Of a stretch of 64,000 nt of DNA, positions 1 to 17,981 are shown piece after piece. The notes under the pieces were generated by a model. It searched no databases. It was not told the DNA's origin and worked only from the letters and a program-made list of their open reading frames with translations. The DNA is from Phoronis australis (taxonomy: Eukaryota; Phoronida; Phoronidae): positions 574,388-638,387 of the forward strand of contig NMRA01000021.1 in NCBI GenBank assembly GCA_002633005.1, in the 5' to 3' direction. Position 1 is the stretch's first letter. The number at the start of each line of letters is the position of its first letter. A program made the position numbers and the translations under genes.

Positions 1-478
1 TTCCGCAGACACATGCCACACAGTGCCATGTGTTCAATGTTATGCAGCAGCTTATCCACTCACAGTTGGTTGTCGGATCTATCACTAATAGCCATCCCTA
101 CTAAAAGTCATGTTCAGAGCCTGGGCGACATGTCAGGCCTGAGCAAAATTTTGGGCAAAGTATGGTTCTTAAGTTGACTAGGTAACTGATTAATGTGAGT
201 GGTATATTTGACAGGACGCATTAAAGAGTTAACTGTTGAATACCTGGTTGTGGCTGTTCTTGAACTGTCTGCGACTCTAACAATGACTGAACAGCAAGAG
301 CTGTTTGGTTATCAACACCAGCTGAAACGATGAACCAAAGTTAGATCAGTAGCATATATAACAGGAGTTTTGATTCCACACAGGATTTTTACCTGGAATG
401 ATTACTGACTGTTAATATGACAATTAATCGGCATCTATTTACCAACTGATCGCTACTTCACATGTTCTGTCAGTAAAT

Positions 479-652
479 ATGACCACCTACGGACTTCATA
501 GTTTCAAATATCTCTCCCCTAAATTAAGGAACTCTCTAGACGCCATGAAAAGTTTAGACAGCTTATCATCCTTTAAGAGTTGTGCAAGAAAACTAAAACT
601 ATGCAGACACTCTGCTGTAAACATGTTAATTATATGTTCTTTATATAGTTAG
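479..652 (+). pseudogene. LINE reverse-transcriptase ORF2, C-terminal remnant
   Basis: An open frame of about 57 codons ends at TAG 650-652. It has the usual tail of non-LTR retrotransposon ORF2 proteins: a Tyr-Gly-x-x-Ser-Phe-Lys-Tyr-x-x-Pro-Lys-x-x-Asn-Ser-Leu core, then a Ser-Leu-rich stretch and a basic Ser-Phe-Lys segment. No polymerase motifs lie upstream inside the window, so this is a 3' fragment. The clade cannot be assigned. Bases 1-478 show no other supported feature. Confidence 0.5.
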
Positions 653-1785
653 TCCTCGTAAACTTCATGTAAATATCCGTCCTCCCATATACCGTACCTT
701 TATTCACTTGTAAAGTTTACCATTCACAATGTATAACACTACTTTTAGTATTCATACAGTCATTGTAAATACTGTTGCAACTCTTGCTTGGCATCCACTG
801 CCATGGGCTAATGTTCACAGTAGGCTTCTTGCTTTTTTTGGGTATACGTAAATATGATGTATGGTCCATTGTGAAATATAAAATGGCAAAAACAATTGAT
901 TGAAGTAATGACATACGATATGGACAAAAATAAATCTGAGTCAGTGTTGCAAGTACACACGTGCTTAAGTTACCGAAGAGATGCTCTGTTTGAACGTGTA
1001 ATTTTACGTGAAGGCATTATTTATTGTTATGATATTCATTGATTAACATCGACCACTAGAAACATTTTCATCAGTGTAAAAAATGTCATTATTGACCCAC
1101 TATCACCATCTCCTCTTTACCGGAACTTGTATCAACTTGTGTCAGAAAATCGGAGGGATGAGTCCACGGTTAATCAATTGTTGTTTGGTGAATAAGGTTA
1201 TTTCTTTCGCTCCTGTATCAGATACGATGATTTGTTTACAGCTGTGCCATACACAATACACACCCAAATTTGGCATTTGGGTGCTGTTCCACTAGTCACC
1301 CTCGCGAATGGTTAGTAAAACTGCAACACGTAAACCAGTATACGTCGCCAAAAGAATGGGATGGAAATCGTTTTCCAATACCCTGATAAGATAAATATGC
1401 TCGATGTAACTTTTGTTTACGTTCAGTCAAAGAGAATTTTTCGAAAAACACAATATTGCGGGATCCCCCGTAAAAAACAATAAAAATGAACTAAAGGTCT
1501 AAAAATTATGATAGATGCTTCTGAATTTAACAGAATATGGTCAAACAGTGTTTGTTGATTAAGACCTTAAATTATAGACTCCCTGAGAGACTCAGATTTA
1601 TCAGAATAAAATCAAAAACCAACCAGCTAAAGCTTCGAACAAAGCCTGCGCCATTTTCTACAACAGCCAACAGCCACAGTTCCCGGATGTTAGAAGTAGC
1701 CCCCTCTTTTGGGACTATTGTCAATCGGCAGAGGGCACTGTTCAGGTCCTGGACCATTTCTCTCCCATTTCTCTTCTTCGGTCGA

Positions 1786-8691
<6,906 letters not shown>

Positions 8692-9779
8692 TGATGGATT
8701 TTTGTTGGTGTTTGTATAGTATGCTTCATTTATATCATTTTGTATCACCTCATCTTGTCCCATCATTCCAACTTTGCTGCTCGTGACTTCCAATTGCGCT
8801 CAGTCACCATGATGACAGGGAATTTTGCTTTTGCTCACTTATCACTGTTGTAAATCTACTGACACCATGTCAGTTTGCACTTTGCAGCACGTTTGTGCAT
8901 ATTTTTTGTTTAATTCTTTTGGCTCTACTTCTTAGAAAAACATGAGAGTTTGAAACTGAGGCGTGGCTTTTCACATCACGTTATTCTATGCTCCAGTCAT
9001 GGTGTCGAGCAACAATTAACTGTCATTTTTCCAAGCCTAGAAAACCTGTCTCGCATGAGTTTTGGACAGGGGATCCGATTTCTACTGTTGTAAGGATTCT
9101 TAATGAAAAATTAGCTTCTTGGATGGCACACGTTTATGGGCACAATACATGAATGTAACATGTAGCTCCTGGTGCTTCAGGTATGTTAACCTGATGTTCT
9201 CTCTATGTGGAATTTTGCAGCAGCCCAGACTTGAGTTATTGTTGATTGTAAGAATTTTATTTCAAAAACGGTGAGCAGCCCCAACAGTAACTTAATGGAT
9301 TCACAGATAATTGTGTCACTAAATTCCATCAGACACCTAACGTGCGTTACAAATCTTTAGACACACTCATGCAGAATTACCAAATTCCAGTCTGTGGTAT
9401 CAGAATCCATGACCGGTCATTTTAATTTCATCTGCGATTTGATACAGGGTGTGGAGCATGTTCGGTTTGTGTGAAGTTAAGGGTACCCGCAGCTTGGTCT
9501 GGGGATTAGGACCCCGGTGTATGCTGGTAGGGGACTAGAGATAAGGATATCGGTCATGGAATTGTTTCCGACTGCTGGAGTTCACATCATGTTTGTGTTA
9601 GGTGTTGTCAGGTCCCTTTCATTGGGGTTCAAGCTAAAATAATTGCAGTGGTATTTCCTCATCTCATTACCAGAGATGAAAATAAAGAGCCAGGTTGGCG
9701 AAATAATTACATTTAGTATGACATAATACAGAGAAAGAATAGGGTTGAGTGAAAATATAATCTCTAGTAACATGGGCAA
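8692..9779. other. Spacer downstream of MDP1
   Basis: This holds the MDP1 3' flank and unique AT-rich sequence. I see no exon, no clear AATAAA close to the MDP1 stop and no recognisable element up to the repeat that begins at about 9780. Confidence 0.4.
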
Positions 9780-10250
9780 TGAACTTAACCAATTACGTTT
9801 AGCGGGGATCAAAATGTACCAATGTTTTGGTACTTCAAGTTCAAAACTTAGATAAAAAGTTAAGCCGTTCCGGGTAAGAATAAAAAACAAGTGGGCAGAA
9901 GCATTAAAAATTAAATAAAGAAAACCAATATGAAACTTATCGTTCCTTTGGGAAGTGGCCCTTTGTGAAGATAAACAAAAGTTAACCTTTTTAGTCATTT
10001 TGTAATATTTATAATGTACCAAGTTAAAACTACTCTCCAGAGTTTCAGGCTATAACTGGGAATGTCAGAGAAAACAAAAATTGGGGGCACTAACAACAAC
10101 CATTGTAAAACAGTAATGCTAGCTATTACCTTTCCACTGCATTAGCTCAGATCTACTTCAATACAAAGGGCGTGCTGAATAGGCATCATAAAAGTTGTGT
10201 GGGGCTTAGGGAATCTGAGTGGTCACCAGTGTAAGCGAGAAAAACTCCTG
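9780..10250 (-). repeat. Dispersed repeat family RA, partial copy
   Basis: The reverse complement begins near 10250 with CTTACACTGGTGACC and the near-invariant GATTCCCTAAGCCCC, then CAGCACGCCCTTTGTAT and GTAGATCTGAGCTAATG. It matches 36454-36960, 37180-38635 and 52197-53640. A 146-codon frame across it is not conserved between copies, so I treat it as noncoding. Confidence 0.7.
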
Positions 10251-10939
10251 ACCACGTTTTCCACAAAAAGTTATTGTAAATTATGTTTTTAATCTATTAG
10301 CTACAGATAGATGGGTGTCTGAGGGTGTCTTTTAATTACCTTTAGCCCCAGACCTTGACGTTTTTTTTTCAAATGTGGACCTCTTTGTCAGTTTTTGGGT
10401 AAAAGGAGTAAAAAGAAAATCTTTGAAACACTTTTGAAAGAAACAGAAACAGAACTCTCATACAAAAAGTTTATGTTCGCGGAAATTGGAAATCTCGCTG
10501 AAAAATAAAGATCAATACACAGTCACATAATTACGAACGCTGATGGACTTCTGTGAACATCTGCTGAAGATTTCAAAAGTATATTTTGGGTGTGGGTTAT
10601 GCCTAAAATTTTGATCCTCGGTAGGAAAATATCACGGTCTCTTCATGATCTAAGTATTCTCATAGGAGTGCAGTGACTTCTCGGCCACTAGTTATTTGGT
10701 ACAAAAAATAATTGTCAAAATTGTCATTTTCCATTTTTCAGAGGTCATGATTATCTTGGGGAAACTTTACCAAATGTTGATGTACTGATGACGTCACAGT
10801 ATGAACCGTGTTAATAATAGACTAAATTTCCTTTTATCATTATTTTGTGGAGAAATTTGACAATGATAAAATTTCATTCGTCAGTATTAAAAGTGTGCTT
10901 TATAAATGAAGAGTTACCGTACCTCTTTTTCAGCCTCCC

Positions 10940-11066
10940 GTTCAGTAACGCTAGGACCTCGCTAAAAAGCAAGACTTCGTGAGATTACATGAGATATTGC
11001 TGTGTACTTGAAATGACTTCGGCTAGTTTTAGCAAGGTGCTAGCGTAGGTCCTAGCGTTACTGAAC
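10940..11066. mobile_element. MITE of the GTTCAGTAACG family, copy 1
   Basis: This is a 127-bp element with inverted termini GTTCAGTAACGCTAGGACCT and AGGTCCTAGCGTTACTGAAC. Inside are AAAAAGCAAGACTTCGTGAG and GAGATATTGC-type sequence shared by all copies. Other copies lie at 20721-20847, 32593-32710 and 39013-39150. There is no coding capacity, as expected for a non-autonomous DNA transposon. Confidence 0.85.
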
Positions 11067-12080
11067 GCACGCCAGGCTTAATTCTTACATTGTAGCTGAT
11101 CTGTAATTTGGTTGTGAAACCATCTTGTTATATTTATATAGCATGACTGTGTGTCCATGTGTTTTTGAATGATTCTTTTCATTGTTATGTGATGTTATTG
11201 GACAGTGATTGCGTTATACTTCAAGTTCTGTCGCGAGAAGGCGTCTTTCACTGTAGCGTCTTCCACTGATTTTCCCGCATTCAAGTCAGTTGCTGCATCT
11301 ACAGTACAAAACAAAAGTATTCAGACAAAATGCCTTTTCCCGTCGTGACGGCTAATCTTGTTAACAGCAAAATGACATGTAATAACTAGCTATATTAGGG
11401 CGGCAAAATTCTAATTACAAAATGGCTTGTATTGGCCACAATCCCCTTCATTTATGAGAGAAGAATACTCTAACCAGCGATGAATTCGGCTTCCGCGGAG
11501 AATTCGGGGTCATTTTGTCCGAATACTTTTGACTTTAATATTATATCATGTGCCTGTTCGGTAGACTAAATAATCTTACGAAAACGAAAGATCACGCAAT
11601 TTTTCGCGAAATATTGCCATCATTTTGTTTGACAAGCAAAGCACGTGGGCATTATGCCTGCAAAATTCTTGCGATCTGTCCAAGCCTAGAATCTGTTGGC
11701 CCATAAAGAAACAAGCGAAAGGAAAGGTCGCCTAAGCCTTCGTGAGATATCGCCATGCATGACGTGATCAAGTTTACTCGTCAAGTTCTTGGTCTACTGA
11801 ATACCGCTCATAGCGAGTCATAGTGAGCGCGGAATTAAATCTTTTTGACATGATGTACATGTACTAGCAGGTCTCTGTTGCTGTGACCCGTTGTCAGAAC
11901 TAAAATAGTTAATGAATAATTGTATATTTTTATATTTCATGTGGCTATTTAATTCAGTAAAAGATATTAAATACTCAATGATACTAAATTTGTTTGACTT
12001 TCTTCTCTGTGATGGGTGATAGAGAAGCGTGATCGCGTGTTGTCAGAAATTTATCTCGTCCATGTTCGGCAAGCATGATT
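11067..12080. other. Spacer without recognised features
   Basis: Unique AT-rich sequence. No open frame with a recognisable motif, no inverted termini and no RNA gene were found. Confidence 0.4.
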
Positions 12081-12133
12081 GGGTGAGGCTGGGTGAGGCT
12101 GGGTGAGGCTGGGTGAGGGGGGGGGGAGGGGGA
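12081..12133 (+). repeat. G-rich decamer tandem repeat
   Basis: GGGTGAGGCT is repeated about four times and then runs into a 14-base G tract and further G-runs. The spaced G3 blocks could form a G-quadruplex on the plus strand. Confidence 0.85.
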
Positions 12134-12433
12134 GCTAGACGGAGATTGTAGGGCAGTTGAATATTAATTGCCCGGGATAATCACTGAGCTTTTTCCTGCC
12201 TTGGGTCGAGCTCAGGGTCGAGATTGAATCGTTCGAGTGTCCTGATGACAAATGGGAACACGACTGGAGAATTTCTTTGCACAGCCACTTATCGGGAGAG
12301 TGCTCAACTTGTTGCATTCGCTGCAGGAGCGTTTAAGTAGCTGTCTCAAATCTGTCAGTCATTAAACAGGGTAAATTGGAATTGTCTGGCGGTCGGCCAC
12401 GTGCTGTTCGACACACAGCCAGAGATGCATGCC

Positions 12434-12606
12434 ATATATATATAAGATCAGTGTCGTGGCAATGGGACTTGTCACTCCGAACGGAAAAAGACTGCCAGTT
12501 TATTTGTAAAGAACGAGAAGGTTGCTGATTTCAAATATCCTTTCAAGTTTCCAGGCAATGCTGTCAGATATTTGCTGTGCCCGCAACTTGGATCCGGTGA
12601 CCCGCA
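12434..12606 (+). promoter_or_regulatory. Candidate promoter and 5' UTR exon for the GT31 gene
   Basis: A TATATATATAAG stretch (12434-12445) lies about 160 bp before a consensus donor GTAAGT at 12607. The GT31 coding exon is preceded by an intron-like acceptor, TTTTGTTTTAG ending at 15853, four bases before the ATG. A 5' UTR exon here splicing to 15854 would explain both signals. This is inference; the 3.2 kb intron would contain the block duplicated around the N at 13799. Confidence 0.2.
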
Positions 12607-13306
12607 CTTCCTGGTGTAAGTTTTAATTGTTAAAACTTAAAATATTTCGTTCACGAGTGCCTTTAATTAGTATTGAGGCTCAAATACAGAGACGGTAGTG
12701 CAATTAAGTTGAGTAATCGTAGCGCGAAAAATGACAAAAACGAATTTAAAGGCAACTTGTTCTCATTTTGTTCCCACTCGGATTAGAATTACCTCTAGGC
12801 AGGAGAATAACTGACTGGTCGTTATTGCTTCAGATCACGTCCATTAGCATAGCTATATGTGTAACCCCTTTTTCAAAAAAATACGTGCAACAAAATATGT
12901 GGGAGTTTCAAATAAATTAAATTTCATACCAAATAGTTATTTTGTTTTCCAGTGAAAAACACCGTTTTTGGAAATGCTGAGTGGAAAACGCCGTTCTTGA
13001 AATGGTATGTCATCAACATGCTTGGCTGATTTTGTTTACGTGCGGTCTGTAAATCATTTCAAATCTCGCGTCAAAGTTATACCACAATGCAAAAACCCTA
13101 GAGTTCGCCAACCCACTTTGCCGAGTGAGTCAGCTGTCTGTTAAGTCATTTCTGGAATTTTTATGCGTAAGAGTCAGTCTATGAAGAAAAACGTGTCCGA
13201 ATACTAAGTGATATACATGTAGACCGACAGCATGCGAAGATCGATTCCCCGCTGTAGTCGCAGTCAAGTTCAGTCCCGAAGCGGCCTGCAACTGAAGTTC
13301 ATTGAC

Positions 13307-13798
13307 CGAACGCAGGGTCGTCTGGAGACAAAAATATTTATCATAGCGTCATTGTAGATAAGCTATTGCAAGTTACACTTTTAAAAATACAATGAATCAG
13401 CTCTAACAGGCTTACAAGCCACCTTTATAGTGAAAAAGAAATAACATGCTCATGCCTACTTGACAACACTAACTATAAAAACGGCGTGTCGGAGTGAGCG
13501 GAAGGGTGGCAGTTCTTTGGCACTTGAAGCTTCAGTTACTTGCACTGCGTTCCTTAAACGCAAGACACTAGCGACGAGAAATCCACGGTTATTGAAAGGA
13601 AAAGTAAATTTTACTCTATATTTCTACATTTCGGACAGGCAAACCTAGATCTATTTAGTGACCACCATTTTACTAGTGTGCGAGACTGGGGCATACTGTC
13701 TCGCGTTATACCAGCTTTCACTGTGATTTTGCGGGGATTTCGCTTTTTGCGAGTGCATTGCGTCTAAAGTGCACATCCATTTTGTGCCATTTGGTTCG
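13307..13798. repeat. Second duplicated block, copy A
   Basis: This is near-identical to 13800-14295. It starts CGAACGCAGGGTCG and ends TTTGGTTCG, directly abutting a single N at 13799. Only a 4-bp indel and a few substitutions are visible between the copies. Confidence 0.85.
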
Positions 13799-13799
13799 N

Positions 13800-14295
13800 C
13801 GAACGCAGGGTCGTCTGGAGACAAAAATATTTATCATAGCGTCATTATAGATAAGCTATTGCAAGTTACACTTTTAAAAATACAATGAATCAGCTCTAAC
13901 AGGCTTACAAGCCACCTTTATAGTGAAAAAGAAATAACATGCTCATGCCTACTTGACAACACTAACTATAAAAACGGCGTGTCCGTTGGAGTGAGCGGAA
14001 GGGTGGCAGTTCTTTGGCACTTGAAGCTTCAGTTACTTGCACTGCGTTCCTTAAACGCAAGACACTAGCGACGAGAAATCCACGGTTATTGAAAGGAAAA
14101 GTAAATTTTACTCTATATTTCTACATTTCGGACAGGCAAACCTAGATCTATTTAGTGACCACCATTTTACTAGTGTGCGAGACTGGGGCATACTGTCTCG
14201 CGTTATACCAGCTTTCACTGTGATTTTGCGGGGATTTCGCTTTTTGCGAGTGCATTGCGTCTAAAGTGCACATCCATTTTGTGCCATTTGGTTCG
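13800..14295. repeat. Second duplicated block, copy B
   Basis: Direct copy of 13307-13798 starting on the base after the N at 13799. It ends at the same TTTGGTTCG, after which unique sequence continues. The arrangement repeats the one at 2015-4064. Confidence 0.85.
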
Positions 14296-14810
14296 AATAG
14301 TACTATAGGTTTCTCCTTTGAAGCCATGTAGCTGGGCATATAATATTTTTAAGGTTAAACAATTCAGTATATGATTTAATCTGATTTTAGGCAGGAACAT
14401 CGATTTAATTTGGCCTTGCTTTCGGGACACTGTCTTCGTCTGACTTTTCTACCAGTAAACCTAAACATTCCGGACTGGTAAACCTATCACTTCTGTTACC
14501 GACATTTTCCTAATGTACTCAACTAAAATCACAAGTGTACTCGCGCGACACCCGCTTTTCTCTCGCTTGATTTTGCAGCATTTTGTTTGTTTGCGCGTCT
14601 CACGTCTACGGAATGCACCCAGTTTTGTGCCATCATATTTCGAATAGTATTAAGTTTCTCATTGGGAGCCATGGTGCTCGGGTTAATAATTTTCATTATG
14701 ACTTTTTTTGATTTGAGGCAGGAACAGGTTGATTTAATTTGGGTTTGCTTTTTAGGGCACACGGTCTACGTCTGACTTTTCTGGCAGCAGAACTAAACTA
14801 AGATCCGGAC
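14120..14810 (+). repeat. Old direct repeat, two diverged units of about 345 bp
   Basis: The unit begins near 14120 with TTTCGGACAGGCAAACC and again near 14466 with TTCCGGACTGGTAAACC. Both then share TTTTGTGCCAT, TTTCGAATAGTA-type sequence, AGGCAGGAACA, GATTTAATTTGG and CGTCTGACTTTTCT in the same order. Divergence is high, so this duplication is much older than the N-flanked one overlapping it. Confidence 0.65.
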
Positions 14811-15857
14811 ATATAAGATTGTGTCATGTTAGGCTACTCATGAAGCATTAGCGTACCTCAATCAAAACAGTATTTTGACTTTCATGCCGTGGTCTTTCCA
14901 ATGGCTCCTTACAATACACAAAAAATTGCTTGTTTGTTTTATTTTTAGGTAATATTGTGAGGCAAACCTTTTAAACATTTTGAAATATTTTGTGAAACTT
15001 GAATCACTCCTGCCAAAACTGAAGTTGCTGACGACGCAGGCTACACAGCAAGCTTGAGTATGTTTTGCTAACCAGGATTTTATCCACCGGTTTATCATTT
15101 TTGGCAAAATATCGTAAGTTGGCTGAGTCTTCACGTTTTCTCAGTAGCTGGACTAAGAGAATTACCATCTGGTACGTTGTTTAAAACGCATTATGCGGGC
15201 ATTCCTATAACATTTTCTGTTTTAGTCAATACTCCAGAGTGGCTTTGGAACTCGAACTGCTTCCATGCGGAGTCTCGCACGACAAGAAAACAGTAGATTA
15301 TTAGACGGCACCTGTTTCATTGACCTTTTCTGCAAGCTCGAAAGTTCGACGTCAGCGAGTGGTTAATTTAAGTGCGTACATGTACTTGGTGAATTATTAC
15401 GAAGACAACGTTCAATTGGCATGCGTGCATTGTTCCCTCGATGAAACAGTGAGAGGCAATAATTACGTTACCGCATAAAATTAAGAACTGAGTGGATATT
15501 CGTGAAAGCTTGGAATCTTATTGACAGAATTGGGGCAGTCAGGAATAGACTCGGTCGACGTCCCTCAAGTGCGTCGAATGAGAGATATGAGAATGCGAGA
15601 CAATATTAAGTCCACTGCAACACTTGCGTTGGAATAATTTTCAAGTGTGCAAATATGTAACTTGAGGAAACAACGGAACTGTGCTCAAGTGATGTCAGCA
15701 GACATACGATTTCTTCACTTGACTTGAATACTGGCAGTTACGTGGAATTTGGAATGGCAGCTCAATGTCATACGAAATCAATATAGCTAACAAAGTTTCA
15801 TCGAACGTTCTAGCAGTTAGCACGGATTACTGATGGTTTAATTTTTGTTTTAGCGTG

Positions 15858-16994
15858 ATGAGAGTTAAGCTTGCCAACTTGGCAAAGATTTGTATTTCTA
15901 TTTTTGTTTTCGTGACTCTGTATGGTGCTCTGAACACATACGTGTACCACAATCAGCACAGAGGTGATTCAGCCAACGCGCTGTTTCAAGACAGAGAAAA
16001 TATATTGTCTTCCCTTGTGCAGTTTGATCAACACGTCGATCTTACTTCGCCGAGGTTCAATCTCTCCAAAAGACTTCTACCTCATTCGTTAGTTCCTCGA
16101 AATGCAACAAAATGGCAGTATGAAGGAATGGTCTTCCTTAATCACCAGTTTCCATCAATTCCAGTGAACTACTCGATAGAAAACAAACACGTGTGCTTGA
16201 AACATAAACAAATTCACATCTTGATTTACGTTCATTCGTCGCCTCAAAATTTCGACCGCAGGGAAGCTTTGCGCAATAGTTGGACTAACGGAAGTGTTTA
16301 TATTCGAAACAACTTAACTGTGGCGGCAGTGTTTCTTTTGGGAAAACCAGAAAACGAGGTCATTCAGAGAAAAATTCTACAAGAAAACGCACTTCATAAC
16401 GACATTGTACAGGGTGATTTCATCGATCGATATCGCCATCTAACCACGAAGGCCATACTAGGGATACAATGGATTACAGAAAACTGCCCCAACGCAGAAT
16501 ATATTTTAAAAACAGACGACGACGTTTTTGTAAACCTCTCTAGTTTACTAAAAGGTCTTCGATTCGGCAGAAACAAACCTAAGCGGTTGCTAATGTGCAA
16601 TGTTTGGCAGGAAGGAGCGATGTCTATACTTCGCAACCCGTGGACATGTAAAAAATGGTGCGTCACAGAGACAGCGTTTTACGGTAGTGCTAAATATCCT
16701 CGCTACTGCGCAGGATTGTCGTTTTTCATGACTGCGGATATAATTCCAACGATGTTCTATATTGCTGGATCAACGCCTTATTTCCCCATAGACGACATTT
16801 TTGTAACAGGAATGTTACCGAGAGGAATCAAGAACATGAATTATCTGGATATTGGCAAAAAATATCACCTTTCACCAAATAACAAAGTAGAAACGTTGAA
16901 AACTATTGTCTCAACTAAAGCAATTGTGCATGACAGGGATTACAGGAATATGAAATTGCTATGGGAAACAGTGAATAGAAAGAAAAATCAATAG
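15858..16994 (+). CDS. GT31 beta-1,3-galactosyltransferase-like enzyme, single exon
   Basis: This is an intronless frame of 378 aa ending TAG. An in-frame GTG precedes it, but the ATG at 15858 is the sensible start. Residues 5-30 form a hydrophobic anchor after a short basic N-terminus, giving a type II Golgi membrane protein with a lumenal catalytic domain. GT31 hallmarks in order are RREALRNSW (donor-domain helix), a FLLG strand, the DxD-type metal site TDDDVFVN with Asp220-Asp222, a Cys-rich YPRYCAG stretch and PIDDIFVTG (Asp312-Asp313), equivalent to the ED(V/I)(Y/F)xG motif of beta-1,3-galactosyl- and N-acetylglucosaminyltransferases. Several N-x-S/T sequons lie in the lumenal part. It would transfer a hexose from a UDP-sugar; donor and acceptor cannot be told from the sequence. 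Single-exon structure is usual in this family. Confidence 0.93.
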   Translation: MRVKLANLAKICISIFVFVTLYGALNTYVYHNQHRGDSANALFQDRENILSSLVQFDQHVDLTSPRFNLSKRLLPHSLVPRNATKWQYEGMVFLNHQFPSIPVNYSIENKHVCLKHKQIHILIYVHSSPQNFDRREALRNSWTNGSVYIRNNLTVAAVFLLGKPENEVIQRKILQENALHNDIVQGDFIDRYRHLTTKAILGIQWITENCPNAEYILKTDDDVFVNLSSLLKGLRFGRNKPKRLLMCNVWQEGAMSILRNPWTCKKWCVTETAFYGSAKYPRYCAGLSFFMTADIIPTMFYIAGSTPYFPIDDIFVTGMLPRGIKNMNYLDIGKKYHLSPNNKVETLKTIVSTKAIVHDRDYRNMKLLWETVNRKKNQ

Positions 16995-17733
16995 AAAGCA
17001 TTTAACTCGTCTGAAAAGCCCGTTGTTGTCTTTTGACTGTCTTCGTGGAAACTCGTGACCCCGGCTTCTGACTGACAGCACACTCGCGTCAGTCATTGTC
17101 GCTGACAATATCCTCTGACGAAAATCGGCTGGTGTGTTGCTACTGCCGACATTATTCCCAACAACATTGCAAACTGGCGTGTTAGAGCCGGTGTCGTTGG
17201 ACGTACTGCCGGCGTGTCTGACAATGTAGTGAACCGTTTTCCTTTATTCCATGCACTGACGGGGACCGGCTTGCACGTTTCGCATTGCTATACGACTTAG
17301 TATGACAGTGTGAAAGAGGCAGCGCGCTTAGCATGTAAGTCTTCTCAGTGGGGCTGGTAACCACGGGAACGGGAAGCTTAGTTACGATACCTCTTCTTTG
17401 ACTACTTTCTCATGGGCGGCGCAGCACTGAAAGTGAAGGAGATCCTCCAGCCCCCTATGGTGCGCCTCCCATGTCAGTTTCTGGGTGGGTAATCGTTTGT
17501 TTTGATGTTTTCCATAGCCATGATTATAGCCGCTGTCGGTCCTCATTTTTAAACTTATACATTTCAATGGAATGTAAATTTTAAATGTGGCCAATTCTTC
17601 AAATTAGACATAAAATGGGACATAATTATCCACCACCTTCCACACGGGCATGGTCTCGTGCTACCTTATATTTTACATTGTATTGTAACAACCTGGGGTG
17701 GCGTAGCGTATGCTCATAAATTGTGATGGAAAC

Positions 17734-17739
17734 AATAAA
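17734..17739 (+). terminator. Candidate poly(A) signal for the GT31 gene
   Basis: AATAAA lies about 740 nt after the GT31 stop codon and is the first canonical hexamer I see downstream on this strand. The 3' UTR length is plausible. Confidence 0.4.
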
Positions 17740-17981
17740 TACACATGGGTTGCAACGTGCAGTTTTCTTATTTTGCACATTAGAATTTACCTGGTGATGG
17801 ATTTTGGAACTACTATTGCCGCCATAGTAATATTGTTAACGAAATTGCAAACATAAATGCATTACCAAACTGATAACGCCGTCAGTTAAGTTGACAACCT
17901 ATTTACACATCTTTCGTATGTGTCATTGAAAGCGCTTGATTCTCCAAAACGCGCCGTTTAAAATACACGTAGATTAAATGC

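Noticed and set aside
9582-10022. 146-codon frame on the minus strand
   Set aside because: It lies in an RA repeat; the other copies do not keep the frame.
16394-16666. 90-codon frame antisense to the GT31 gene
   Set aside because: Shadow of a well-supported coding exon.
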